From contig JAFLUQ010000070.1 of the NCBI GenBank assembly GCA_022508735.1, forward strand, positions 1-11,253: a stretch of DNA of 11,253 nt, read 5' to 3'. The translations under genes were made by a program, and so were the position numbers. Positions within the stretch are counted from its first letter, which is position 1, and the number at the start of each line of letters is the position of its first letter. Positions 1 to 6,012 of the stretch are shown here, in pieces. This DNA comes from Oscillospiraceae bacterium (GTDB lineage Bacteria; Bacillota; Clostridia; UMGS1883). The notes beneath the pieces were generated by a model. It ran no database searches, had not been told where the DNA came from, and saw only the letters and a program-made list of their open reading frames with translations.

Positions 1-103
1 TTGTGGCATCCTCGATGGTGCGGCCGTAGTGACGGCTGAGCTTGCCGAGGATCTCGTCTTTAAGCTCCTGCTGAGCAGGAGTAAGAGCTTTTGTCTTTGC
101 CAA
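1..103 (-). CDS. N-terminus of probable glycogen/alpha-glucan phosphorylase (partial)
   Basis: Only the first 34 codons are present; the gene runs off the left edge. The start is TTG at 103-101, with an AAGGAAG ribosome binding site about 8 bases upstream; no in-frame ATG fits as well. The peptide begins (M)AKTKALTPAQQ and continues with a helix around EILGKLSRHYGR followed by TIEDAT. A lysine/arginine-rich amphipathic helix, a G(R/K) turn and an E-x-A-T motif just before the first catalytic-domain helices resemble the N-termini of clostridial glycogen/maltodextrin phosphorylases, which release glucose-1-phosphate from alpha-1,4-glucans. The match rests on memory of the family pattern over a very short stretch, so the identity is tentative. 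It is transcribed away from ribU from its own promoter. Confidence 0.5.
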   Translation of the reverse strand, partial: MAKTKALTPAQQELKDEILGKLSRHYGRTIEDAT

Positions 104-179
104 TTTAAATCTTCCTTTCAGATGGAGTATTGTATGCATAATAATTTATATAAAACGTGTTTTTGCACGCACATGGTAC

Positions 180-208
180 ATTATACTATAAATTAGTTCT
201 GTAGTCAA
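180..208 (-). promoter_or_regulatory. Sigma-A type promoter of the left-edge gene
   Basis: Read on the minus strand this is TTGACT (208-203), a 17-base spacer, then TATAAT (185-180). That is five of six and six of six matches to the housekeeping consensus with ideal spacing. Transcription should start near 173, giving a leader of about 70 bases before the TTG start at 103. The leader contains only a weak 4-5 bp hairpin around 157-172, and I see no riboswitch in it. Confidence 0.8.
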
Positions 209-280
209 GAAATTTTATGCTTAATTTACCCATGAATGAGATAGTTTTATTGTTTATTTTTGCTAAATAAATAACAGGTA

Positions 281-309
281 TTGACAATTAATCAATATAG
301 TAATATAAT
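281..309 (+). promoter_or_regulatory. Consensus sigma-A promoter of ribU
   Basis: TTGACA at 281-286, a 17-base spacer and TATAAT at 304-309 give a perfect match to the housekeeping promoter. The start point should fall near 316, just before the FMN aptamer at 324, so the riboswitch forms the first structured part of the transcript. The promoter is intrinsically strong, so control must come mainly from the downstream riboswitch. The stretch 209-280 between the two divergent promoters is AT-rich and I see nothing else in it. Confidence 0.9.
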
Positions 310-323
310 AGATTAGTAAATAA

Positions 324-450
324 TCTTCGGGGCGGGGTGAGATTCCCCACCGGCGGTATAGTCCGCGAACCCGGTGTTTCCGGGCCGATTCGGTGAAATT
401 CCGAAACCGACGGTAATGAGCCTATGGCTCTCAGTCCGGATGAGAGAGGA
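324..450 (+). ncRNA. FMN riboswitch aptamer (RFN element)
   Basis: This has the conserved blocks of the RFN element in order: CGGGGCGGGGTGAGATTCCC (329-348), ACCGGCGGTA, a CCCGG/CCGGG hairpin near 370-384, GCCGATTCGGTGAAATTCCG (384-403), ACCGACGGTA, a variable GAGCC-tat-GGCTC stem (418-430) and AGTCCGGATGAGAG. Closing helix P1 can form between TCTTC (324-328) and GAGGA (446-450). The family binds flavin mononucleotide and represses riboflavin synthesis or uptake genes. It lies between a consensus promoter and ribU and is followed by an intrinsic terminator at 481-507, so control is probably by premature termination. The GGAG at 448-451 could pair with CTCC at 482-485 as an antiterminator when FMN is absent; that pairing is short and only an inference. 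Confidence 0.97.
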
Positions 451-480
451 GAGGTGTTTTTATGCAAGGCTTTTCTTAGT

Positions 481-507
481 GCTCCGATTTTAAATCGGGG
501 CTGTTTT
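481..507 (+). terminator. Riboswitch-controlled intrinsic terminator
   Basis: GCTCCGATT (481-489) pairs with AATCGGGGC (493-501), one pair being a T-G wobble, around a three-base loop. It is followed by TGTTTTT (502-508). The stem plus U-tract sits 31 bases after the FMN aptamer and 32 bases before the ribU start, the normal expression-platform position. With FMN bound the stem should form and stop transcription before ribU. Confidence 0.85.
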
Positions 508-538
508 TAATTAATTATTTGAGAAAGGATCGATTTTT

Positions 539-1180
539 ATGAATGACAGAACAAAAAAATTGACCACCATTGCCATGCTCTGCGCCATGGCCTATGTTGT
601 GATGGTGGTTATCCGCATACCTGTAGTGCTTTTCCTGAAATATGAGGCTAAGGATGTTATTATAGCCATCGGCGGATTTTTATTCGGACCTCTGGCCTCT
701 GTGGCAGTGTCTGTCGTAACCTCGCTGGTAGAAATGGTGACGGTCAGCGATACAGGTCTGTACGGTCTTATTATGAACATAATCTCCAGCTTGTCCTTTG
801 CGGCTGTGGCAGCGCTTATATATCAGAGAAAGCGCAGCGTGGGCGGCGCAGTGCTGGGTCTCATAGCGGCTATAGTCGTCCAGGTATCGGTAATGCTGCT
901 CTGGAACTACATCATTACTCCCGTATACATGGGTCAACCACGAGATGCAGTGGCGAAAATGCTCGTTCCGGTGTTCCTGCCCTTCAATCTGCTGAAGAGC
1001 AGTCTCAACGCCACTATAACAATGCTGCTCTACAAGCCGGTGGTAACAGCTCTGCGCAAGGCCGGACTAGTTCCGGATAGCCAAAGCAAGGGCGGAATAA
1101 ACATCGGCGCCTTCGTGGTTTCGGCTATTGCTTTGGTGGGACTCATCTTATGGATGCTGATTTGGAAAGGGATCATATAG
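539..1180 (+). CDS. ribU: Riboflavin ECF transporter S component RibU
   Basis: The 213-residue protein is very hydrophobic, with about six membrane helices in residues 9-170. It carries features typical of RibU: the FLKYEAKDV stretch after the first helix (32-40), IGGFLFGP (44-51), SDTGLYGLIMN (70-80) and FLPFNLLKSSLNATITMLLY (146-165). RibU binds riboflavin from outside the cell and works with the shared ECF energy-coupling module (EcfA, EcfA', EcfT), which is not in this window. The ATG at 539 has an AAAGGA site at 524-529. An FMN riboswitch and terminator directly upstream independently support the flavin substrate. An extra hydrophobic segment at residues 189-208 follows the usual last helix and a short polar linker, so the C-terminus is longer than in the textbook six-helix S component. 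Confidence 0.95.
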   Translation: MNDRTKKLTTIAMLCAMAYVVMVVIRIPVVLFLKYEAKDVIIAIGGFLFGPLASVAVSVVTSLVEMVTVSDTGLYGLIMNIISSLSFAAVAALIYQRKRSVGGAVLGLIAAIVVQVSVMLLWNYIITPVYMGQPRDAVAKMLVPVFLPFNLLKSSLNATITMLLYKPVVTALRKAGLVPDSQSKGGINIGAFVVSAIALVGLILWMLIWKGII

Positions 1181-1182
1181 TA

Positions 1183-1216
1183 AATAAAGGCGGCTCGCAG
1201 GCCGCCTTTATTTTAT
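1183..1216. terminator. Bidirectional terminator between convergent genes
   Basis: AATAAAGGCGGC (1183-1194) pairs with GCCGCCTTTATT (1201-1212), a perfect 12-bp stem with a six-base loop. It has a T-rich run after it on both strands (TTTATTTTATT on plus, TTATTTA on minus). It begins three bases after the ribU stop and overlaps the stop codon of the convergent minus-strand gene, so it can end both transcripts. Confidence 0.9.
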
Positions 1217-1758
1217 TCCTGTGCGTTCTTATACATTTCCGCTATCTCTTCATGGGTAAGCGGTGCGTCCTCCACGCGGACGCGGCCAACGCTATAGGCC
1301 ACCTTTTGGCCGCCCGGATCCACGCTGTAGTAAACAAGGGCCGCGTCGCCGGGCTTTATATGGTCAGCGGCGGCCTTAGCCTTTTCGCCCAAAACATAGG
1401 TCGTTATTTCGTTATAGGTGTTGAGGGTTATGTCCTTAAGGCTTATGGCCAGCACCCAGCCGCCTACGCCGCCGTCATCGAGGTAATCGCCTTCAAGAAA
1501 AATTTCCTGATATTCTCCGAGCTCTTCCTCGGTGGGCAGTCCGTCACCTACGCCGGACTCCACAACATCTCCGTTTTCAACAACACCGCCCGGTATCAGC
1601 TCGCTGTTAGGGCGGTTTTCATAGGCAAACTCGTTGACAGGCAATTCAATTTTTTCATTTTCCGGCTCCTGTTTTGTTCGCATTGCCACTACGGCCAAAA
1701 TCGCCGCAACAACTATAATCACGGCGACAATAATAAGCAGTTTCTTTTTTTTATCCAT
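1213..1758 (-). CDS. Membrane-anchored protein of unknown function
   Basis: I do not recognise this 181-residue protein. It starts MDKKKK, then has one strongly hydrophobic helix (residues 7-26) rich in V, I and A with no lipobox cysteine, so it is probably a single-pass anchor with the rest outside the cell. Residues 30-80 are acidic and low in structure, with many E, P, N and G. Residues 84-163 look like a compact beta-rich domain: WVLAISLKDITLNTYNEITT, then IKPGDAALVYYSV and KVAYSVGRVRVE. This alternating pattern ending in a K-x-G-D turn resembles small OB-like domains of secreted clostridial proteins. That fold guess is inference only. The ATG at 1758 has a GAGGTG site eight bases upstream. 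Two tandem promoters lie upstream, and the gene stops inside the terminator shared with ribU. Confidence 0.8.
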   Translation of the reverse strand: MDKKKKLLIIVAVIIVVAAILAVVAMRTKQEPENEKIELPVNEFAYENRPNSELIPGGVVENGDVVESGVGDGLPTEEELGEYQEIFLEGDYLDDGGVGGWVLAISLKDITLNTYNEITTYVLGEKAKAAADHIKPGDAALVYYSVDPGGQKVAYSVGRVRVEDAPLTHEEIAEMYKNAQE

Positions 1759-1780
1759 AGTTTTTGCACCTCTCTCATTT

Positions 1781-1809
1781 ATTATATCACAAATTTGCCA
1801 CTGTGGCTA
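1781..1809 (-). promoter_or_regulatory. Proximal promoter of the membrane-anchored protein gene
   Basis: On the minus strand TAGCCA (1809-1804) is followed by a 17-base spacer and TATAAT (1786-1781), preceded by TG-A, an extended -10. The -35 matches four of six consensus bases. An 11-base dyad GCCACTGTGGC (1797-1807) overlaps the -35 box and could be an operator. Transcripts would start near 1774, leaving about 15 bases before the ATG, which still includes the ribosome binding site. Confidence 0.5.
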
Positions 1810-1850
1810 TACCCTTTTTTACCTTTGCGGTATTTTTTACACCGCGGCTA

Positions 1851-1869
1851 TGAAAACCTTCTGTTTTCA
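1851..1869 (-). promoter_or_regulatory. Stem-loop at the 5' end of the distal transcript
   Basis: TGAAAAC (1851-1857) pairs with GTTTTCA (1863-1869), a 7-bp stem with a five-base loop. The transcript from the distal minus-strand promoter should begin near 1870, so this hairpin would be the very first element of the mRNA. Such 5' terminal hairpins often protect Gram-positive mRNAs from decay; that role here is inferred. A second weaker hairpin, GCGGT/ACCGC (1827-1845), follows in the same leader. Confidence 0.45.
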
Positions 1870-1876
1870 GGGTAAT

Positions 1877-1905
1877 ATTATATCACAGTGCATAATTTTT
1901 TTCAA
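1877..1905 (-). promoter_or_regulatory. Distal promoter of the membrane-anchored protein gene
   Basis: On the minus strand TTGAAA (1905-1900), a 17-base spacer and TATAAT (1882-1877) form a good sigma-A promoter, with TG-A before the -10 as an extended element. The start would lie near 1870, giving a leader of about 112 bases that carries two small hairpins and the proximal promoter. The -35 box lies inside the region used by the divergent plus-strand gene. Confidence 0.7.
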
Positions 1906-1916
1906 CAGAAAAATAC

Positions 1917-1922
1917 TATAAT
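1917..1922 (+). promoter_or_regulatory. Probable -10 box for the stress-protein-like gene
   Basis: TATAAT at 1917-1922 lies 23 bases before the ATG at 1945. No good -35 is seen: the 17-base position (1894-1899) reads AATTTT. Transcription would start near 1929, just before the AAAGGA site, giving a very short leader. The weak -35 suggests a need for an activator or another sigma factor, or that the true promoter lies elsewhere. Confidence 0.4.
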
Positions 1923-1944
1923 AAAAAAAGAAAGGACGATCAAT

Positions 1945-2367
1945 ATGGAGAAGACAATAACAGCCTTTTTTGATACCGACGAGGAGCTTGAGGCCGCACG
2001 CAGCGCCGCACGCAGGAGCGGGGCAGATGCCGACAGAATAAATGTATGCAGAGCAACTGACCCGTCATCATTTTCGGGAAAGAACACGATCACCGGAGCG
2101 CTTGCCGGAGCCGCAGTCGGTACGGTAATAGGCCTCGGCGCCATCGCACTGGAAAGCATGGGAGCAGTGACCACTGCCGGACCGGTGGCCGGTCTCATCA
2201 GCGGCGCCGTGCTGGGCGCTATAGTAGGCGGCTTTGCGGACTACAGCCAACACAGTTCCGCCCCTGAGGAGAGATGGCTCTTCTCTGTCAGCATGGACGA
2301 GAGCGGAGCAGGTACCGCCGTTCGCGAGTTAAAGCGTTGCGGTGCGGACAAGGTGTCGGTATACTAA
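1945..2367 (+). CDS. Glycine-zipper protein resembling general stress proteins
   Basis: The preferred start is ATG 1945, because it has an AAAGGA site eight bases upstream (1931-1936). An in-frame ATG at 1888 would add 19 lysine- and asparagine-rich residues lying over promoter sequence. The 140-residue product opens with a short alpha/beta unit (KTITAFFDTDEELEAARSAA), as in proteins related to the Bacillus YflT/17M general stress family. Residues 48-98 form a long glycine- and alanine-rich hydrophobic stretch with repeated G-x-x-x-G spacing, broken by SMGAVTTAGP, typical of a glycine-zipper hairpin that may lie in the membrane. Residues 109-140 return to an alpha/beta unit (ERWLFSVSMDESGAG, then RELKRCGADKVSVY). 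The exact role is unknown. Family membership is from general pattern, not a search. Confidence 0.75.
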   Translation: MEKTITAFFDTDEELEAARSAARRSGADADRINVCRATDPSSFSGKNTITGALAGAAVGTVIGLGAIALESMGAVTTAGPVAGLISGAVLGAIVGGFADYSQHSSAPEERWLFSVSMDESGAGTAVRELKRCGADKVSVY

Positions 2368-2373
2368 AGTCAT

Positions 2374-2404
2374 CAAAGGGGAACCCGCCACCGGTTCCCC
2401 TTTG
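2374..2404 (+). terminator. Stem-loop after the stress-protein-like gene, possible terminator
   Basis: CAAAGGGGAACC (2374-2385) pairs perfectly with GGTTCCCCTTTG (2393-2404) around a seven-base loop, starting six bases after the stop codon. The position fits a terminator for the plus-strand gene. However, no U-tract follows on this strand (GAGCACCC comes next), so termination may be weak or the element may be part of the longer stem-loop cluster that continues to 2529. Confidence 0.55.
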
Positions 2405-2495
2405 AGCACCCATTCAGGTGCTAAACCCCTCTGCATCGGGCGCTTACGCTTACGAATATTTTTATTGCGATAAAAATATTCTACCCCGATTAAGG
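2405..2495. repeat. Stem-loop cluster of unknown origin
   Basis: This intergenic stretch holds AGCACC/GGTGCT (2405-2422) and a perfect 12-bp AT-rich inverted repeat GAATATTTTTAT/ATAAAAATATTC with a four-base loop (2454-2481). The inverted repeat can be enclosed by ATCGGG/CCCGAT (2435-2440 with 2485-2490). A short tandem CGCTTA-CGCTTA lies at 2441-2452. The AT-rich stem does not look like a terminator. It may be a structured RNA, a dispersed repeat or a mini transposable relic; nothing in the window decides this. Confidence 0.4.
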
Positions 2496-2496
2496 T

Positions 2497-2529
2497 ATAA
2501 AATCCCAGGTACACGCCCTGGGATTTTAT
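2497..2529. terminator. Terminator of the nuclease-ATPase operon
   Basis: ATAAAATCCCAGG (2497-2509) pairs with CCTGGGATTTTAT (2517-2529), a 13-bp perfect stem with a seven-base loop. On the minus strand the stem ends in GGGATTTTAT, giving a U-rich 3' arm, and it lies 43 bases after the ATPase stop codon. It could also stop plus-strand read-through. Confidence 0.75.
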
Positions 2530-2572
2530 GATTTCTGTTAAAATAGTGTTCCCTTTATGGCTTTCCCCATGT

Positions 2573-4867
2573 TTATTTTACTGAGCGGCTTTCATGACAA
2601 GTGAAGTACAGCACCTGATACTCCTCCGCCACCTTACCGAGAAAATCCAGCCCGCCGCTTAAGCGCTCACCGTCGAGATTGACAAAGGGATCGTCAAGGA
2701 AGATCACCGGCTTTTCCCCCTCATACATAGCATCTATAAGAGCCATTCTCATACAGATGCCTACGAGGTCGCGGCGCCCCGCACTCAGGAAGCGCACATC
2801 GCGAAGATGCCCGGCCTCATACACTCCGGGCTCCAGAGTGGCATTTATATCAAAGCTTTCGCCGTCCTTTCCTCCTATCATTGCCAGATACTTCTTTAGC
2901 CCGGCGGTTATCGGGCCTATGTAACGCGCGGTCAGGCTGTCCTTTGCGGAGGCAAGCAGCGCGTTGGTCTTTTCCAGTATATCATATCGGCGGAGCTTTT
3001 CTTCGTACTCGTCATGCTTGTTTCGGAGCAGCTGCATAGCCTCGTCAATATCGCTTCGTTCCTTAATAAGATCCTCCAATGCTCTTTCAATAATGCTCTT
3101 TTTTTTGCGCAGCTCGTCCTCCTCGTCGGCCAGGTTCTTTGCTTCGTCAGCCAGAAGCTCCATGTTCTCCGGTTCTGGCAAATCCGCGGCAAGAGTGGCA
3201 ATATCTTCGCTGTGTTCAAAGCTTTCCTTCGCGGCCTCGGCCCTTTTGAGTTCGGCTGCGGCGGTCAGGCAGTTACTGAGCTGATCACGCGCCTGAGACA
3301 GCTGTTTGTGCATATCCTCCTCCGGCTGAAGACCGAGAGCACGGATATAACCGGAAATTTTTTCTTGCAGCGTCTCAGCCGCACTAACAGCGGCCTTAAA
3401 ACCGTCTGCCTTTTCACTCAGAGCGCGGAATTCCCGCGCGTCGCTCTTAAGCTCATACAGCCCGCTCTGTGCCCGCTCGGCCATATATTCAGCTCCATAG
3501 TGCTCCATAAAAACGCTTAGCTCGGCATCAATAGCGGCTCCACGGGCCTCAAGCTCGGAAATTTTCGACACGAGCTCATCGTTTTTACCGCCGCCCTTCT
3601 TTCTGTACGTCAAAGAAATGACAGTCAGCGCCACTCCAATGGCAAGAACGGCTACAGAAAGTAAGCCGTTTACTGTTGCTCCCAATACAGCGCTTATAGC
3701 CGACAATAAGATCCCCGCTGCCAGCAGCGCCTTATTCGGCTTTGCAGCGGCATTTGCCGACTCAGAAAGAAGGCTCCTCTTTTGCTCCAGCTCCTTGGCA
3801 AGGCCGCTTCGCTCATCACAGAGCGCCATTTTTTCGTTTATGTCTGCGTCAGAGGGAACGCCGTTTTTAAAATGCTCTTCAAGAAGCCTCAGCCGCTGTG
3901 TTTCCGCTTCACTGAGACGCAGCCCCTCGGCCATTGCCCGCCTGCCGGAAAGCTCCACACTGTCGCTTATCCTCGCCTCCAGCTCCTCCACGTCCGGCAG
4001 CCCTGCCGAAAATACCGCTGCCGCCTGCTGCGCCGCGTTTTTTCTTTCCTCAAGTGCGGCGCAGAGGCCCGCATAACGCTCCTTTTTCTGCTTTTTTTCC
4101 GCGCGTTCTCCGGCAAGGCGCTGCTTCGCGGTAAGCTTTCGCCTTCGGTCGGAAAGTACGCCGAGCTGCTTTGTAAGCACATCTAACTCGCCGCTTCGCT
4201 TCTCCGCTTCTGCGTCCACATAGTCGGCCCGGCGGACTTCAGTTTCAAGGTCAGCTATTTCATTTTTCAGAAGGTATAGCCTGCTCCCCTTCTTTCTCGA
4301 TCCGCCCTTATTAAGCCTGCCAAGTTTTTCAAGGCCGTCCTTCAGTTTTGCACTGACGTTTTCAAAGTTGTTTATGTCATCACTGCACTCAGTGAGATTG
4401 CCGAGCTTTGCGTTTATATCGTCGGTTGACGAGGTCTCACAGTCGTTTTGCGACAAGAATACTGTCTTTAGAAAAGAGCCGCTGTCGATACCGAAGATAT
4501 CTCTTCCCGGCTCGGAGGAAAAATCCGTACTTTCCAGTCTTGTGACGGCGTCGCGCAGAACAAAGCTGTCGGTCTTTTTTGTTCCCCCGAAGGTACGCTC
4601 TATCTCGTAAGTCTTTCCCCCGGCCTCAAAGGTCATTCGTCCCCCGTACACACCTCCCTGCCAAGGGCGGTAACGCCGGCGTTCATTCTTAAGCTCATCC
4701 GAAGTGCCGTCTTTTTCAAAGCCATAGAACATGACCCGTATAAAAGCGGCAAGGGTACTTTTTCCGCTGCCGTTGTCGCTGCAGAATGAATTCAGCCCGG
4801 AAGCGAATTCATAGTCCACGCCGCTAAGCCGACCGAAATTTTCAATATGGCAGTTCAGGATCTTCAT
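2573..4867 (-). CDS. SbcC/Rad50-like AAA ATPase of the YhaN type
   Basis: The 764-residue protein has the ends of a Rad50/SMC-type ATPase. The start MKILNCHIENFGRLSG leads to a Walker A box DNGSGKST (31-38). The signature LSAGRRD is at 694-700, the Walker B PVIFLDDPF at 720-728, a D-loop NLD at 730-732 and an H-loop histidine at 758. Between them are charged coiled-coil-like stretches (about 150-340 and 425-650). Two hydrophobic helices at roughly 381-399 and 401-419 sit at the centre, and no CxxC zinc hook is seen. This layout, the MFYGFE motif after Walker A and the phosphoesterase partner fit the YhaN branch better than classical SbcC, which is longer. It probably drives a DNA-end-processing nuclease, perhaps at the membrane. 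The ATG overlaps the phosphoesterase stop in ATGA, with a GGAGAGGAG site upstream. Confidence 0.85.
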   Translation of the reverse strand: MKILNCHIENFGRLSGVDYEFASGLNSFCSDNGSGKSTLAAFIRVMFYGFEKDGTSDELKNERRRYRPWQGGVYGGRMTFEAGGKTYEIERTFGGTKKTDSFVLRDAVTRLESTDFSSEPGRDIFGIDSGSFLKTVFLSQNDCETSSTDDINAKLGNLTECSDDINNFENVSAKLKDGLEKLGRLNKGGSRKKGSRLYLLKNEIADLETEVRRADYVDAEAEKRSGELDVLTKQLGVLSDRRRKLTAKQRLAGERAEKKQKKERYAGLCAALEERKNAAQQAAAVFSAGLPDVEELEARISDSVELSGRRAMAEGLRLSEAETQRLRLLEEHFKNGVPSDADINEKMALCDERSGLAKELEQKRSLLSESANAAAKPNKALLAAGILLSAISAVLGATVNGLLSVAVLAIGVALTVISLTYRKKGGGKNDELVSKISELEARGAAIDAELSVFMEHYGAEYMAERAQSGLYELKSDAREFRALSEKADGFKAAVSAAETLQEKISGYIRALGLQPEEDMHKQLSQARDQLSNCLTAAAELKRAEAAKESFEHSEDIATLAADLPEPENMELLADEAKNLADEEDELRKKKSIIERALEDLIKERSDIDEAMQLLRNKHDEYEEKLRRYDILEKTNALLASAKDSLTARYIGPITAGLKKYLAMIGGKDGESFDINATLEPGVYEAGHLRDVRFLSAGRRDLVGICMRMALIDAMYEGEKPVIFLDDPFVNLDGERLSGGLDFLGKVAEEYQVLYFTCHESRSVK

Positions 4868-5946
4868 ATCTCGATCTCCTCTCCCATAAGCGCATGTATG
4901 CCACAGCGTATTATCTCTGCTTTTTCCTCATCAGAAAGGCCCTCCGCTGCCCGAACGGCCCTGATGAATTCTCCCTTCAGGGAAACATCACCCATAAAGG
5001 CCTCGTAATCCACCCGAAGAGTGGACCGGTCGTCTATCTTCACAAAATAATAATTGTCCTTGAAGCGGCTCATTAGCAGCTCGGAGTTTTTCTCGCACTC
5101 CACATCAACGCGCCCTGTGAGCACAAGCTTAATTAGGCTGCCCGGCTCGCAGCCCTCCTCACTCAGGCGGAGCTTTATGCGCCCGGCGATGTCGTCAGTG
5201 GTCATACAGCCGGTTATGTCTATCTCGGGGGCATAGAGCCGTCGCCGGGCAAAGGCTACAAACTCAGAAGTCACCCTGCCGCTTTCGTCAATATTAAGCA
5301 GCACGAAGCCGTGCTCGCCGCACTCGTCAAAGCCACGGCCTTCCAGACAGCCGGGATAGCAATAACGGCCGCGACTGTCGAGCTTATCCTCTTTATAAAA
5401 ATGCACATGGCCAAGGGCCAGATAGTCTATGCCACGATTCTGAAGCTCCCTGAGGCAGACCAGGTCAGGGCCGCTCTGGTCACTTTCCTGCCCATGCATG
5501 ACGACGATATTCACCTTTGACGGATCAAGCCGCAGCGAGGAATATATCCCCTCGCTTCCATCCGGCTCGGCTCCGGTCACGGTCACGCCGCCGGGCAGCT
5601 CATAGGAGGTCCATTCCGCGCCGAACAGGTGCAGATTTTTCGGAATTTCTTCACTATGACCGAGAAAGTTATCCGCGTCGTGGTTGCCGCGCAAATAGTA
5701 AAAATCCAGCCCGGGATTCCCTTCTATCGCGGCTCGCACACGGTTGCGGGCTGAGAGCGTCGCTTTTTTTGTGTCGAACATATCTCCGGCAATGATAACG
5801 GCCCTTATGCCGTTTTCCGCCGCATACTCTACCATTCTTCTGAAGGTTTCAAGAAGCTCGCTGCGCCGCTCACGCGCCTTATCAGCCGAGAGGTTACTCG
5901 TCATGCGAGACTCGAGATGTAAGTCGGCACAGTGAATGATTTTCAT
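4864..5946 (-). CDS. SbcD/Mre11-like metallophosphoesterase (YhaO type DNA exonuclease)
   Basis: The 360-residue protein carries all five calcineurin-type metal motifs: D-x-H (D8, H10), GDMFD (54-58), GNHD (87-90), H151 in VVMHGQ and GHVH (179-182). That order and spacing match SbcD/Mre11 and YhaO exonucleases, which use two Mn ions to cut DNA ends and need an SbcC/Rad50-like ATPase. The C-terminal 120 residues, beyond the catalytic domain, would correspond to the capping and ATPase-docking region. It overlaps the ATPase gene by four bases, which suggests translational coupling and a complex with fixed ratio. The ATG at 5946 has an AAGGAGG site about eight bases upstream. A promoter lies at 5977-6005, and the gene follows comEC by 66 bases on the same strand. 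Confidence 0.92.
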   Translation of the reverse strand: MKIIHCADLHLESRMTSNLSADKARERRSELLETFRRMVEYAAENGIRAVIIAGDMFDTKKATLSARNRVRAAIEGNPGLDFYYLRGNHDADNFLGHSEEIPKNLHLFGAEWTSYELPGGVTVTGAEPDGSEGIYSSLRLDPSKVNIVVMHGQESDQSGPDLVCLRELQNRGIDYLALGHVHFYKEDKLDSRGRYCYPGCLEGRGFDECGEHGFVLLNIDESGRVTSEFVAFARRRLYAPEIDITGCMTTDDIAGRIKLRLSEEGCEPGSLIKLVLTGRVDVECEKNSELLMSRFKDNYYFVKIDDRSTLRVDYEAFMGDVSLKGEFIRAVRAAEGLSDEEKAEIIRCGIHALMGEEIEI

Positions 5947-5976
5947 AATGCAATCCTCCTTTTTGTACTATATAAA

Positions 5977-6005
5977 ATTATATCATAATGTTTTCCCGCA
6001 TGCAA
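5977..6005 (-). promoter_or_regulatory. Promoter of the nuclease-ATPase pair
   Basis: On the minus strand TTGCAT (6005-6000), a 17-base spacer and TATAAT (5982-5977) are found, with TG-A forming an extended -10. The -35 is only a three of six match, but the extended -10 can compensate. It lies in the 66-base gap after comEC, where I see no terminator, so the pair may be served by both this promoter and read-through from comEC. Confidence 0.6.
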
Positions 6006-6012
6006 CATCTAA

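Noticed and set aside
1750..1758. TTATCCATA as a DnaA box
   Set aside because: It is a single match lying in the first codons of a gene, with no cluster of boxes or AT-rich unwinding region around it.
1150..1875. Plus-strand open frame of 241 codons opposite the membrane-anchored protein gene
   Set aside because: It overlaps the end of ribU, reads through the two-way terminator and has no ribosome binding site; the minus-strand frame has a proper membrane helix, start and promoters.
1888..1944. Earlier ATG start for the stress-protein-like gene
   Set aside because: The added residues are low-complexity and lie over promoter sequence, and the ribosome binding site at 1931-1936 clearly serves ATG 1945.
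2329..2514. Minus-strand 61-residue open frame across the stem-loop cluster
   Set aside because: It overlaps the end of the stress-protein-like gene and runs straight through three perfect stems including a terminator, so it is more likely a by-product of the repeats. No good ribosome binding site is seen before its ATG.
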